This document shows, in pieces, positions 20,586 to 31,600 of a stretch of DNA of 64,000 nt. The DNA is from Meloidogyne chitwoodi (Eukaryota > Nematoda > Chromadorea > Rhabditida > Meloidogynidae), in assembly GCA_015183035.1 (NCBI GenBank), contig JACZZP010000010.1, positions 1,488,001 to 1,552,000 of the forward strand, given 5' to 3'. The translations under genes were made by a program, and so were the position numbers. The notes below the pieces were generated by a model. It ran no database searches, had not been told where the DNA came from, and worked only from the letters and a program-made list of their open reading frames with translations. Every line of letters starts with the position of its first letter. Position 1 is the first letter of the stretch.

Positions 20586-20996
20586 ATGTCTTCCTCTTCA
20601 TCCTCTTCTTCTTCCTCTTCTTCAAATATTGGTCCAGTATTTGGACCAATAACATATCAGCAGTATTTAAGAGAGGAAGAGGCAAGACAACTTGCTCTAA
20701 TTGAACGACGTGAAGCAGCGCGTCGTGAAGATGCAAGGATGCGAGAAATGGAGCTTGAAAGAAATTTAATCCATGGTATTTTTTAAATTAAATATTTTAT
20801 AATTTATTAAGCTCCTGCTGCTGAAATGTATAATGATGAATTTTAGGAGGATTTTGAAGATGAACTTCGTTTATCTGCAGAGGAACAACAACAAAGAGAT
20901 TATGAACAACAACAAATACAACAACAAAGACAACGAATCCTTCAAATAAGGCAGGATGCTTTTACCAGGCGGATAAAGTGGTTGAATTTATTATAG
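20586..20996 (+). CDS. Ser-run/charged helical protein, gene model uncertain
   Basis: The first exon (20586-20775) begins with a run of 12 serines, then an Arg/Glu-rich helix (REEEARQLALIERREAARRE). A donor at 20776 and a weak acceptor at 20811 join in phase to APAAEMYNDEF and a TAG at 20844. The same frame reopens at once (20847-20996) as a Glu/Gln/Arg-rich helix and ends at TAG 20994. So either the protein is about 75 aa or an in-frame TAG interrupts a ~125-aa coiled protein. No family recognised. Confidence 0.4.
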
Positions 20997-21396
20997 AAAA
21001 TTTTTCAAAAAATTTTAATGAAATTTTCAATTTTAATTCTTTTTAATTAATTTTAATTTTGATAAAATAAGCTAAATTAATATTTTTTAAATTGCTTGTG
21101 AAAGTGGGTGGTAACTACTAATAATTTAAATTAAAATTTAAAAAAAAAACTAGATTTAATTTTTAATGTTAAATATATCTACCTAAATCGTTCTTATTTC
21201 TTTTGATACATTATAATAGAATAAAATACCTACTATCAAAATTCTCAATGTTTTGAAAAATAAATGTTTCCTCTAAATTCCAAAAATTAATAATATAAAA
21301 TTCTAAAAATTTTTCAAACCTTTTCAATAAAAATTAAATATTTTTAAATATTTATAATAAATAAATAGAGTAAATTAAAAAAATATTTAAAACAAA
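20997..21396. other. AT-rich spacer inside the Polinton
   Basis: No ORF or clear signal; 3' region shared by the convergent genes on either side. Confidence 0.25.
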
Positions 21397-24300
21397 TTAC
21401 ATTTTTACTTTATCTTTTATAACTTTGAATTTCTTGGCATTTATTCTTTTTTTGCCAGATTTGTTAGATGTGTTTGTACTTCCAGAACTAAGACTGTTTT
21501 CTGCAACATCTATTTCTCCGTGTACAGATTCGTAGGCTCTGATCGATTTATTAATCTCTTTTCGTCTTATGTTCCTCTGCTGATTCCTTAACTTTTTTTC
21601 AGATATATTCATTTCACTGGCTGTAAAATGAAAAATAAATTTTTAAATATTTATTTTTCATATATCACTATTGGGTCTTAGTTATAAAAATTGATTTATT
21701 AATTTAAATTTTAATTATGTTCTAGCTATCAATAATTTAGGTCACAATTTTTATTGCAACCAGTAATTTAGGTCACAATTTTTATAGCAACCAGTAATTT
21801 AGGTCACAATTTTTATTGCAACCAGTATTTTAGGTCACAATAGTTATAATAAAATGCAACCAGTAATTTAGGTCACAAATAGTTATTGCAACCAGTAATT
21901 TAGGTCACAATAGTTATAATAAAATGCAACCAGTAATTTAGGTCACAAATAGTTATTGCAACCAGTAATTTAGGTCACAATAGTTATAATAAAATGCAAC
22001 CAGTAATTTAGGTCACAATTTTTATTGCAACCAGTATTTTAGGTCACAAATAGTTATAATAAAATGCAACCAATAATTTAGGTCACAATAGTTATAATAA
22101 AATGCAATCAATAACTTAGGTCACAAATTATAAATACAATTGACGCCAGCGTTTAGGCTTTCAATTATTACTCAATAAAAAAAAAACATAATTAAAATTT
22201 AAATTAATAAATCAATTTTTTATAACTAAGACCCAATAGTGAAATATTTAATATTTTACATAACCTTTTTTATGAATAGTCTTATTCCCCTCATCTGCAG
22301 AAGCACCATTATTCACCTCACAAAATTAAAATTAATTTTTATTAATTAAAAAATTTACTAAGTGCTCCCCAATAGCTCTATCAATACCACCATCATTAAC
22401 ATCCTCGTCTCTTTCATTGTGCTATAATGAAAAAATAATAATTAATTTTTATTTATTAATTTAAACAATTATTAAATTCTCCTCAATTGCACCATCAAAA
22501 TGAACATTAACATCATTATTTTCTTCATTGTCCTTTAATGAAAAAATAATTAATTTTTACTCATTAATTTAAAAAATTACCACATTTTCTCTACCAATAA
22601 CACAAGGCCCACCCACCATCCCATCCGCCCTCCTTTCCACATAATCCTCAGCATTTTCATCCACATGAAAAAAAAATAATTTTTATTAAACTATAAAAAA
22701 TTTACCACATTTTCTCTACCAATAACACAAGGCCCGCCCACCACCCCATCCGCCCTCCTTTCCTCCCCCACTTCTTCTTCCTCGACAGTATCTTCATCAT
22801 ACTCAACCTCAATACCTTCTTCTTCACTATTTAATATACTGTAGAATCTTCTTTTCCCTCCACAGAGGTTGCATTTAACTCGTTTAACCTGTAGTTGATT
22901 GGTCTTCACAAAATCTATAAGCATCGGGCCATTGTCGCATAACATATCCATACGCACCCAGTCAAGTTTAGATACCCCAGCCCATTTAACCTTTAAGTAA
23001 ATTTTTTAATTAATAAAAATTAATTTAAATTTTTATTTTATATTCGTAATTTACTTTTAAATTTAAAAAAAAAAAAAATGTGTATATAATTTAAATTTTT
23101 ACCCTATATTCGATGTTTGCAGACCGATTACACACAGTACAAATGTACTGGCGGTACTCTAAAAATTTCTCTATTTCGTAAACGTCGTAAGTAATTTTGG
23201 TGTTTGGGTATCGTCGCTTGAATTTTTTTATTTTACCACCAGATCTAATTCGTTTTACAACATTGATTATTTGATTATTTTTTGGAGCATCAATGTTGTC
23301 ATTCTCAGCTATAAATTTATAAAAATTATTACATTTTTAAATTGTTTAAATATTATGAATTTTAAAATTTAAAAAAACCATTTCGATTATTAGTAGAAGA
23401 ATTTGAATTGATTGTTGTAGTAATTATTGGTGGGCTAATAATATTTTGTACTGCAGGGGTAGAATAAACTATTGATGAGGAATTAGTCGTATTTGATGTA
23501 TTAATAATTGTAATTGGTGTTGCTGTGGATGTAATAGTTATTGGAGGACCACAAGCTGAAAACATGTTATTATCTTGAAAATACCTTAATTTACTACCTA
23601 AAGAAATGTGACGACCACCACCACTTGCTTGTTCAGAATCTATAGAAACACTTTCCTTTAAAATATAAATTCATTAAAATTTTAAAAAATACAAAACATA
23701 TATTAATATTTTTTAAAAATTTATTGATTTAAAACCTTTAAAAATTTTGAAAATTGGGTTGCAAACTTACAGTTAACTTCATTATAATATATTTTCTAAA
23801 CCATTTAATATTTGATTGCGTAAGGTTAAATTCACTTAATTTATTATTATTCATAAGAAGATTCTAAAAATAAAAATATATATATATCTATTTGGTGAAC
23901 AAACTTCTAAAAACAATAGGGAAAATACGCCACAGTCAAAAATATTGCTTTGTTGACTACATTTTAAATACTCGCAAGGACCTATTTTGAATTCAGGACC
24001 AAGAATCCTTATAATAGTTAGAAAACAGTCCTTCCAAATTGTCATTGCACTTGTTCTATTTTTTAATAATTTAAAAATAAAAAGTAAGTTACATGACAGA
24101 AGGTTTATGAAGACTATCATACACCGAACAATTCAAGTAGTTTCGATTAATACAAATTTTTACCAAAACAATATGTTCCCTTTTTGAAAGGTATATTGTA
24201 TAAAATATATTTCTTTTAAGACCTAAATAATTTTTATAAAAAGAAAAAAAACTAAATTGTAGAAAAACATACAGTTTTGTTTTATTTCATTTATATTTAA

Positions 24301-24619
24301 GTTTAAAAATTCTTCTTGATTCATGTGAATTACCCTTAAATAATCCGCGGGAATAATGTAAACATTGTATTTTTCTGCTAACAGGTTAGAATATGCTGTA
24401 AGGACGTAATCATCTAAACATGTATTTTCCTATTTAATTAAAATACTATTAAAAAAAAAAGCTAAAATGAATTAATACTGTTAGAGAAGAAAGATTTTCA
24501 GGAATTGGAGTTATTTCAACAATATTTATTGACGGTATAAAACTTGGACATTGTTCTGAAAAATATAAAAACAATATAATAATTAATTTGTAACCTTTAA
24601 CAATTGTATTTCTAATCAT
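21397..24619 (-). CDS. Ulp1/SENP-type (C48) protease fused to a chromodomain, 14 exons
   Basis: Exons (minus): 24619-24595, 24555-24479, 24429-24273, 24222-24093, 24055-23905, 23863-23771, 23655-23379, 23308-23103, 22990-22706, 22646-22581, 22532-22467, 22421-22359, 22316-22265, 21620-21397. All splice in phase with no stop, giving 623 aa. The Ulp1 core is residues about 35-180: CLDDYVLTAYSNLL, His103 (REHIVLV), Asp122 (VYDSL), Gln165 and Cys171 (SNIFDCGVFSLL), the complete C48 set. Residues about 340-395 read as a chromodomain (YEIEKFLEYR, then YRVKWAGVSKLDWV) with a CTVC insert; CNLCGG follows. The tail is acidic, then basic. Inferred role: a chromatin-targeted SUMO or ubiquitin-like protease. 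An upstream exon pair from ATG 24928 could not be joined in phase. Confidence 0.75.
21665..22242. mobile_element. Fold-back element (578 bp) with internal tandem repeats
   Basis: Inverted arms of about 56 bp start TCACTATTGGGTCTTAGTTA on each side (21665-21721 and 22187-22242). The interior is almost entirely a tandem array. It lies in the last intron (22264-21621) of the Ulp1-chromodomain gene, so it does not break the coding frame. No clear target duplication is visible (flanks TATA and AATA). Its coding capacity is nil, so it is a MITE-like non-autonomous element nested in the Polinton. Confidence 0.75.
21727..22140 (+). repeat. Tandem repeat array, 12 copies
   Basis: Twelve units share a core of CAACCAGTAATTTAGGTCACA. 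Spacers alternate between a short form (ATTTTTATTG or AATAGTTATTG) and a longer one (ATAGTTATAATAAAATG), so unit length varies from about 30 to 39 bp. The last two units are diverged. Confidence 0.9.
22265..22790 (-). repeat. Repeated mini-exon cassettes in the protease gene
   Basis: Successive exons of about 21-22 codons are separated by near-identical introns containing AATTAATAAAAATTAATT. The ERRADGxVGGPCVIGRENV segment is duplicated at 22706-22770 and 22581-22640. This indicates growth of the acidic tail by exon-plus-intron duplication. Confidence 0.6.
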
Positions 24620-24944
24620 TTTTAGAATTTAATGAAAAATATTCAGAATATTTTAAAATTTTTAGAAAATATTAATTTAAATTAAATATTAATTTATTTT
24701 TAAAATAAAAATTTTGTTGAAAGATAAAAATATTTTTTTTTTTTTGTTCAATATACTAAAGCAAAATGTTGTTGAGAATTTGACCTATAAAAAAGAAAAT
24801 AGCCTTTTTTCCTTCAATAATTACTTTTCTATATGTCCAAGGCTTAGACGACGCCATTCCTCATACATATTTTTCTCAACATTTTTTTTTATTTTTATAT
24901 TTACCCTTTCTTCTTTCTTTTTGCCCATCGATGAATAATAAAAA

Positions 24945-25484
24945 TATGACCTACAATTTTAAGGGAAAAATTTACATAATCTACTATACCTTTTTATTTT
25001 TCTGTCTAACATATGTACTTTTGAGTCCGAGATATTTTTTTTACAAAAATTTATTTTAAATTTTATTATGTCTGTAACTTCAGATCATTCTAATTAGTTA
25101 AATTTTAAAATTATAAAAAAAAAAAGTTTTAAAAGTTTAAAAAAATTTCAAAAGTTTCAAAAAAAGTTTTTAAAAAATAAAATTTCAAAAATTTTAAAGT
25201 TTAAAAGTTTAAAAAAGTTTTCAAAATTTAAAAGTTTTAAAAAGTTTTCAAAATTTAAAAGTTTTACAAAAAGTTTTCACTCGCGCACTAAAAAACTCTT
25301 TACAACAATTAGTTGTCGGCATTCCTTTGATTTCCCGCACTAATTGTCTTTATTGACACCCGCGACGGTTAATAAAAACCCCTTACACCTTTTAGTTACT
25401 AATTGGTCTATTTTAGGCATAAAAATCCCTTTGATCTTTGTCGGCATTATTGCCACCCGCGACGGTCCCCACGCTGTAACTACT
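24945..25484 (-). repeat. Right terminal inverted repeat of the Polinton
   Basis: Inverted counterpart of 1775-2380, with the same paired CCGTCGCGGGTG motifs and the same inner block reading CTCGGACTCAAAAGTACATA on the minus strand. It is about 60 bp shorter than the left copy, because one duplicated block and a ~25-bp insert are missing. The inner limit is approximate. Confidence 0.88.
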
Positions 25485-25490
25485 AATATC
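25485..25490. repeat. Target-site duplication, right copy (AATATC)
   Basis: Six bases directly outside the right TIR, identical to 1769-1774. Confidence 0.9.
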
Positions 25491-25867
25491 ACACATCCAT
25501 ATATAACTGCAAATCATTGTTTGCTAACATTTTCGAGTCCTCTCAATTCAGTTTACTGCTCATTTTTACTGCCTATTCCTCCGGTTATTATATAAATACA
25601 TATTTTAATTTTTATTTATTAATATTAATTTTATTTATAAAAATTAATTTAAATAAATCAATAAAATATTGATGTATATCAATCACATGGAAGATAAATT
25701 ACAACGTGTCCAAGTGCTGGCAGGCATTATATGGAAAAATGGACTCTCCCTTAAAGAAACTCATTTAAAACTGTCTTACAATAAATATATACATATTTAT
25801 TTGTCTCTCGTTGGTTTTTCTAAGTTATACTTTCAACAAATCTTCAATGCAAAAATTTCAATTAATT

Positions 25868-28286
25868 ATGATTATTCGTTTAATTTTGTTGTTTTCTTAT
25901 TTGTTTCAAGGTAATTAATATTTATTTTCCTTCACTACACAAATGATATTTTAATTAGAGACCGACCAGACGAGTTGTTTGTTCGGTCTTTGATTAAAAA
26001 ACCGAATTGAAAAAACCTAACAGGACTTTAATATTAATATTTAATTCCTAATTGATAGTTATTATAATTGCTTATTTATTAAAATAATATTATTTTTAAA
26101 AACATCCTATATCTTTATTCTAGTATAAAGCTACTCTCCTGTTCTTATAAATAAATTTATACCTACCTACTTAAATTATGCAATACTCCTCTAATTTTTT
26201 TAAATAAATTAAATTATAGAATCCATTGCTGGATGTTCGTTAGGCAAAAATACACCAAGTAACTGCGAATGTGGTGAATATGAACTTGAAGATTTGGACA
26301 ATTCCATAAAATTAACAAATCAAAGAATTAAATTGAAATATAATACTATGAGTAATTCAATAATTGGCAGTGGCGGATTTGCTAATGTAATATTATTACT
26401 TATAATAAAAAAACGTTCCAATGTCCACGAGCCTTTTGAATGAAATTTTGTTGAATTCATAGGAATAATGAAATTTTAAAAAATTTAGTTATATGTTTGT
26501 TTTACAAAATATTAGCATTGGAGCAATAAAATTTTATTATTTTTTGTTTAAAATGTCTAAATTAAATAAGCTTCCAAAAAACTAATCACTCGGAAAAAAA
26601 CATAATTTATAAATTTTAATTTAATAGATTTACCATGCATTTTGGCAAAGTAGGAATAAATGTGTGGCTTTAAAAAGTATAAATATGTCTCAATCTTTAC
26701 GACATCAAAGAGAAAGAATTAGACTTTCAGCAGAAAATGAAGTTCAAGTACTTGAATATTTTAAAAATTTAGCTGGAAATCAAAAGGATCATATTATAAA
26801 TATTTATGGATAGTAAGTTAATTTAATAATTAGTTTATCATAAAGGTATAAATAGTTATGTGTACTAATAAGTGATTAAAAATGAATAGAAACAAAATAT
26901 TGGTGAAATCTTCAAAGTTTTATTTATAATGAAAAATTTTTCTGAAACTATATTATTTTCATTTTTCTTGAGTATATTAATATATCGGCGTGCTGATACT
27001 TAAAGATCGAAAGTTGCGGACTAACACTTCTGGACTCAAACTTTTTGTTCAAAACTTTAATATACTAGATTTAATACCACGCTAAAAATTGTTAAATAAA
27101 TTATTGTACTCATTGGACCTTTAAAAAGGAAAATAAACCAATTCTTTTTTAAACTCTAATGGGCGTCCGCAACTTTCGCAGCACCAATATATCTACTTTA
27201 AGTCAACAAAAAACAAATGCTGATAATATTCAATTTATGTATATTGTGTTAGAACTTGCTGGAATTAATTTGTTAAATTATTTTAATAAAATGATCGAAG
27301 CAAATTATAATCAAAATGTTGTTCTTATAAATATATTAATTTGTTCTGCTCAAGCTTTAAAACAATTTCATAATCGTAAGAAGAATTAAATTTAAACAAA
27401 ATAAGTAGAATCACTTTAACACAAGAATTTGATCATAAAACTATTTGTCTTCTCAAATTTGTTGTGGCTTAAATCGATTCTATTAATTTAATTTAAACAG
27501 CCTTTTTATTTTATAAAAAATTATTTTTAAAATTATACTTTAATAATAATTAAATTCAGATGGAATTCACATGGACATTAAAGCAACTAATTTTGTTATC
27601 CCACATAATCATAATTTAGCTATTCCATTGGTTTCCTGTAAATTGATAGATTTTGGTACATCAATTATTACAAATAATAATCAAATAACTATAAATCAAC
27701 AACATTTTGGTGGAACATTAATTTACATGGCACCAGAAATGGATAATCAAAATCCTCCTCATGTAGTTTTTTATCAAAAAAAATTAAAATTATTTACAAT
27801 TTTGTTTATAATTTATCGATTTTTCAAATCCTTTTTCTTTATCTTGGTAAAATAGAGTTGAACAGGAAAATTGAAAATTATTAGTATTCAAAAATGTCAC
27901 TTATTTTAAAATAAATATTTTTTAGGCATCTCGCAAGTCTGATATTTATTCATTCGGTGTAATGATATACAAATATTTATATAGCCCCAATGATGATATT
28001 TCAGAATTAAATATTAGATTAATTAGAGGTTATGAATTGTTAGATCGTATTATTTTGGTAAGTAATATATTTAATTAAATTTAAATAATTAATAAAATTT
28101 AAATAATTTTTATTTTTTGACAACAATTCCATAAAGAAAAAACTTAATTTTTAGGGCTGCCTTCGTGAAAATCCAAATGATCGTCCAAGTGCTAAAGCCA
28201 TTTATCAATTTCTTAAGGGAAATTGTCATCGTTTCCGTTATGAGCAAAATATGCTTCAAGTAAATGAGATTTTGTGCGCGGAGTAA
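25868..28286 (+). CDS. Kinase-domain protein with predicted signal peptide, 7 exons
   Basis: Exons: 25868-25910, 26220-26386, 26628-26812, 27182-27375, 27560-27762, 27926-28057, 28155-28286; all phases fit, 351 aa. Residues 1-14 are a hydrophobic signal-type start followed by a Cys-containing segment. Kinase motifs are GSGGFAN (64-70), VALK with Lys86, HMDIKATN with Asp202, IDFG with Asp227, GTLIYMAPE, KSDIYSFGV and ENPNDRPSA. So it appears catalytically competent; the core resembles the Mps1/TTK group. It starts 378 bp beyond the right TSD and is host DNA. A secreted kinase is unusual and may be an effector; alternatively exon 1 is mis-modelled and it is intracellular. Confidence 0.72.
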
Positions 28287-28602
28287 AAAAAAGAAGAAAT
28301 TAAAGAAAAAGTAAAGATATTTTTCTATTAATTATCACATATATTTCTTTACATGTTTCTGAGATAAATTTTTGGGAAAAAGGTAAAAATGAGAACAAAA
28401 AAAGTTTAATTAATAATAAAATAAAAGTAAATAATTAATAAGCAACAGGTAATTCTTTCTCCAATAAATTTAAAATTTCTTTAATTTAATATTAATTTGT
28501 TTAAAAATAATGGCAGTTTTTTTAAAAGATCTGAGATTAAAAAATTATAAATTCTTTTAAAAAAAAGATATGTTAAAAATATTTTATTTAAATTTTATTT
28601 GG

Positions 28603-31600
28603 TTATTTTCGTCTATGCCTTTCAATTTCTAATTCAGAATTTCTTTGTTCTAAACGTCTTTCAAGAAGGCTAATTTTTGTTTCTTTATTATTTTCTTTTT
28701 GAATAAGAAGATTTTCAAGCTATAAAATTATTTTAATTAAAAATTAAAAAAAATAATAAAATATTTACTTGTTTCTTTTGTTGTCCAATTTTAGCTAATT
28801 CTGTTTCCAAATTAATAATTTTTCTTTTATTTATTTGTTCTTCTCGTTCATTTCCATCTTTTTCTAAACGTTCAAGTTGAATTTGTAAAGAACGACAATG
28901 TTTTTGTAATTCAGAATTTTCACGTTCCATTGTATTTAAAGATTTATTTAAAGAATTTCTTTCTAATGTTGTTTGTTTTATAATTGCATCAACACGACGA
29001 CGGTCCATTTCAAGCTAAAAAATAAATATAAAATATTTTTAAAAAATATATATAATTCCCAAATATAATAATAATAATTTTAAAATTTTTTAAATTAAAC
29101 AAATATTTAAAAATTAATTAAATATTAGAAATAAATAATTAAAATTAATTAAATATTACCGCCTCAATTTGTCCTTTAAGTTTAATTATTTCTTTTTCAA
29201 AACGTTTTAATTTTATTTCCATTTCTTGACTAGTAATTTTAAATTCACGTAATTCTTTTTGTGAATTTTCTGTTTCTTTTACAGAATTTCTCCATTTTAA
29301 ACGAATTTCATGTAATTCTGAACGTAAAGTTGTTTCTAATATTTTTAATTCTAATTCTCTCTATAAAATATTAAAATAATTATTATAAAAAAAATTAAAA
29401 ATTAATTAATTTTTTACCTTTTCTGCAATTTCTAATCTTTTAAATAATGAAATATTTTCAATTTTAGAATTTTCAAATTTTTCTTTTAAATTAATTTCTT
29501 TTTCTGTTAATTTTTTATTTTCTAAAATTTCTTCATTAAAATTATCAGTCATTGTTTCTTTTGTTTTTAATGGATATTTTTCAATATTATTTTTATTTTT
29601 ATTACAATTTTGTTCTTCTTTTAATTCTTTTTTTATCTAAAAATTATTTAAAAAAAATAATTAATTTTAATAATTAATTTAATTTAATAGTGCTTTTAGT
29701 GAGAATAAAATAAATAAAAACCATCACCAATTAATTACCAATAAATAAATAAATATTTAAAAATAATTTACATTTAATTAATTATTTGTTGTTTTAATAT
29801 AATTTTATTTGAAAATTAACAAGGAAAATGTGTTGTTTTATTATAATTAAAAGAAGAAAAAGAAGAAAAGAAATTCTAATGAAGAAATATATTTATTTAT
29901 TTATTTTAAATAAAAAATAATTAATTTAATTAATTAGTGCTTTAATATTTAAAAAAAATAACCAAACACTTAACAAAATATTTAATTAATTAATTATTTA
30001 CTTTTTCAATTTCAATAGCATGTTCTGTTCTTTCAATAATTAAAATTTGTTCCAATTTTTCTAAATTTCTTTCTAAAATTCTTTTTCTTTGTAACAATTC
30101 TTCTTTTTCTTTATTTTCATTAATTATTTTATTTTTTGTTTGTTGGTCAATTTTTAATTTTAATAATTTTAATTCTTCATTACGATCAGAAATTTCTTCT
30201 TTTTGATTAATTATTTGTTCATTTTCAATTGTTAATTTAGATAAAATAAATTGATTTTCTTTTTTCAATTCATTTATTTTTAAAATATTTTGTTCTGATA
30301 TTTTTAATAAATATTCAAATATTATTTTTATTCTTTTTGTTAATTCACCACAATTAAATAATTGTTGTTTTCCAAATATTTTTTCTTCCCATTTTTTTAT
30401 TAAAATTTCAATATTAGAATTATTATTATTATTATCTTCTTTAATTCTTTTTTCTTCAATTATTTTTAATTGTTCATTTTCTGCTTTTAAACGTTTTTCA
30501 AAAATATTTTCAATACGAATACGTTCTTTTTTTTTTAAAAATTAATTTAATATTTAATAATTATTTTACCTTTTTCCATTTGTCTAATTTCTGTTTCTAA
30601 TTGAATATTTCGACGTTTTTGTTCTTCTAATGAACCTCTATAAATAATTAATTCTCCTTTTGTTTCTTCCAAATCAGCTAATAATCTTTTTAAAAAATTA
30701 AAGATTATATTTAAATAAAATAAATAAAAAAATACTTTTCTGATGAAGTACTTTGATTAAAACTTTTTTCACTAAATATTTAAAAATAATAATTAATTAA
30801 ATTAATTAATAATTTAATTAAAACCTAAGTTCATCAAGTTCTGCACTTAATTTTTGACATAATTCACTAGCTTTTTTAAGACGATATTCAGCATCTTCTA
30901 ATTTAATATTTAATTCTGTTTCATTTTCAATTGTTAATGTTAATTTATTTGAATGTTCAAATAATTCTAATTTTAATCTAAAAAATATTATTTAATTTTA
31001 ATTTAAATATTTTTACTTTTCTAATTCTTTTTTAAATTCTTTTTCTTTTCCTTTAATAATATTTTCATTTTGAATACGTTCTTCTGTTAATTCTTCTTTT
31101 AATTTTAATAATTCATTACGTAATATTTGTTCTTTTTGAATTTTAGAATCTGATTTACGTTCTAATTCTGTCAATCGTGAATTAGCAAAATCTAATGATT
31201 TTATAAGTTCTTTCTAAAAAAATAAATAAATAAAATTATATATTTTAGGCCTTAATTTCACTTGATATAAAATTATTTATTTATTTATTTTTTAATTTTA
31301 CTTTTTGTGTTTCTGTTTTTGTAATTAATCTACTTTGTGCTTTCCAATCTTTATCTGAACGTTCTGCATCAGCAATCCAATCTTCACGTTCTTTTTTTAA
31401 TCTTAGTTCAGAAGCTTTTAATTGTTCTAAATTAAATTAATTAAATATTTATTTATTTATTTATATTTAAATTTAATTACCTTTAATTATTTCCATTTCT
31501 ATTTCATTATCTGCTAATTTATTATTTAATTCACGTCTTTCCCGTTTAAGTTTTGTAGCAGTCTCTTCTGTATTTTGACAAGCAATAGCCAATTGAGACT

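Larger units (their letters stand above)
1775..25484. mobile_element. Maverick/Polinton DNA transposon, complete with TIRs and 6-bp TSD
   Basis: Both ends begin AGTAGTTACAGCGTGG read inward and are flanked by the same 6 bp, AATATC (1769-1774 and 25485-25490). A 6-bp duplication is the Polinton hallmark. Between the ends lie the Polinton hallmark genes: packaging ATPase, retroviral-type integrase, protein-primed polB, adenain-like protease, major and minor capsid proteins. The perfect TSD and the near-identical outer 160 bp of the TIRs indicate a fairly recent insertion. The major capsid gene and polB carry frame breaks, so this copy is probably non-autonomous now. Introns occur in polB and the accessory genes but not in the packaging and capsid genes. 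Confidence 0.96.

Noticed and set aside
21727..22140. CRISPR-like array
   Set aside because: Eukaryotic context, spacers are not unique (two alternating forms), and the array lies inside inverted arms; it is an ordinary tandem repeat.
24784..24928. Exon pair starting ATG 24928 as the true 5' end of the Ulp1 gene
   Set aside because: The first two exons splice, but no donor/acceptor joined them in phase to the catalytic exons, whereas ATG 24619 joins directly in phase. Kept only as an alternative.
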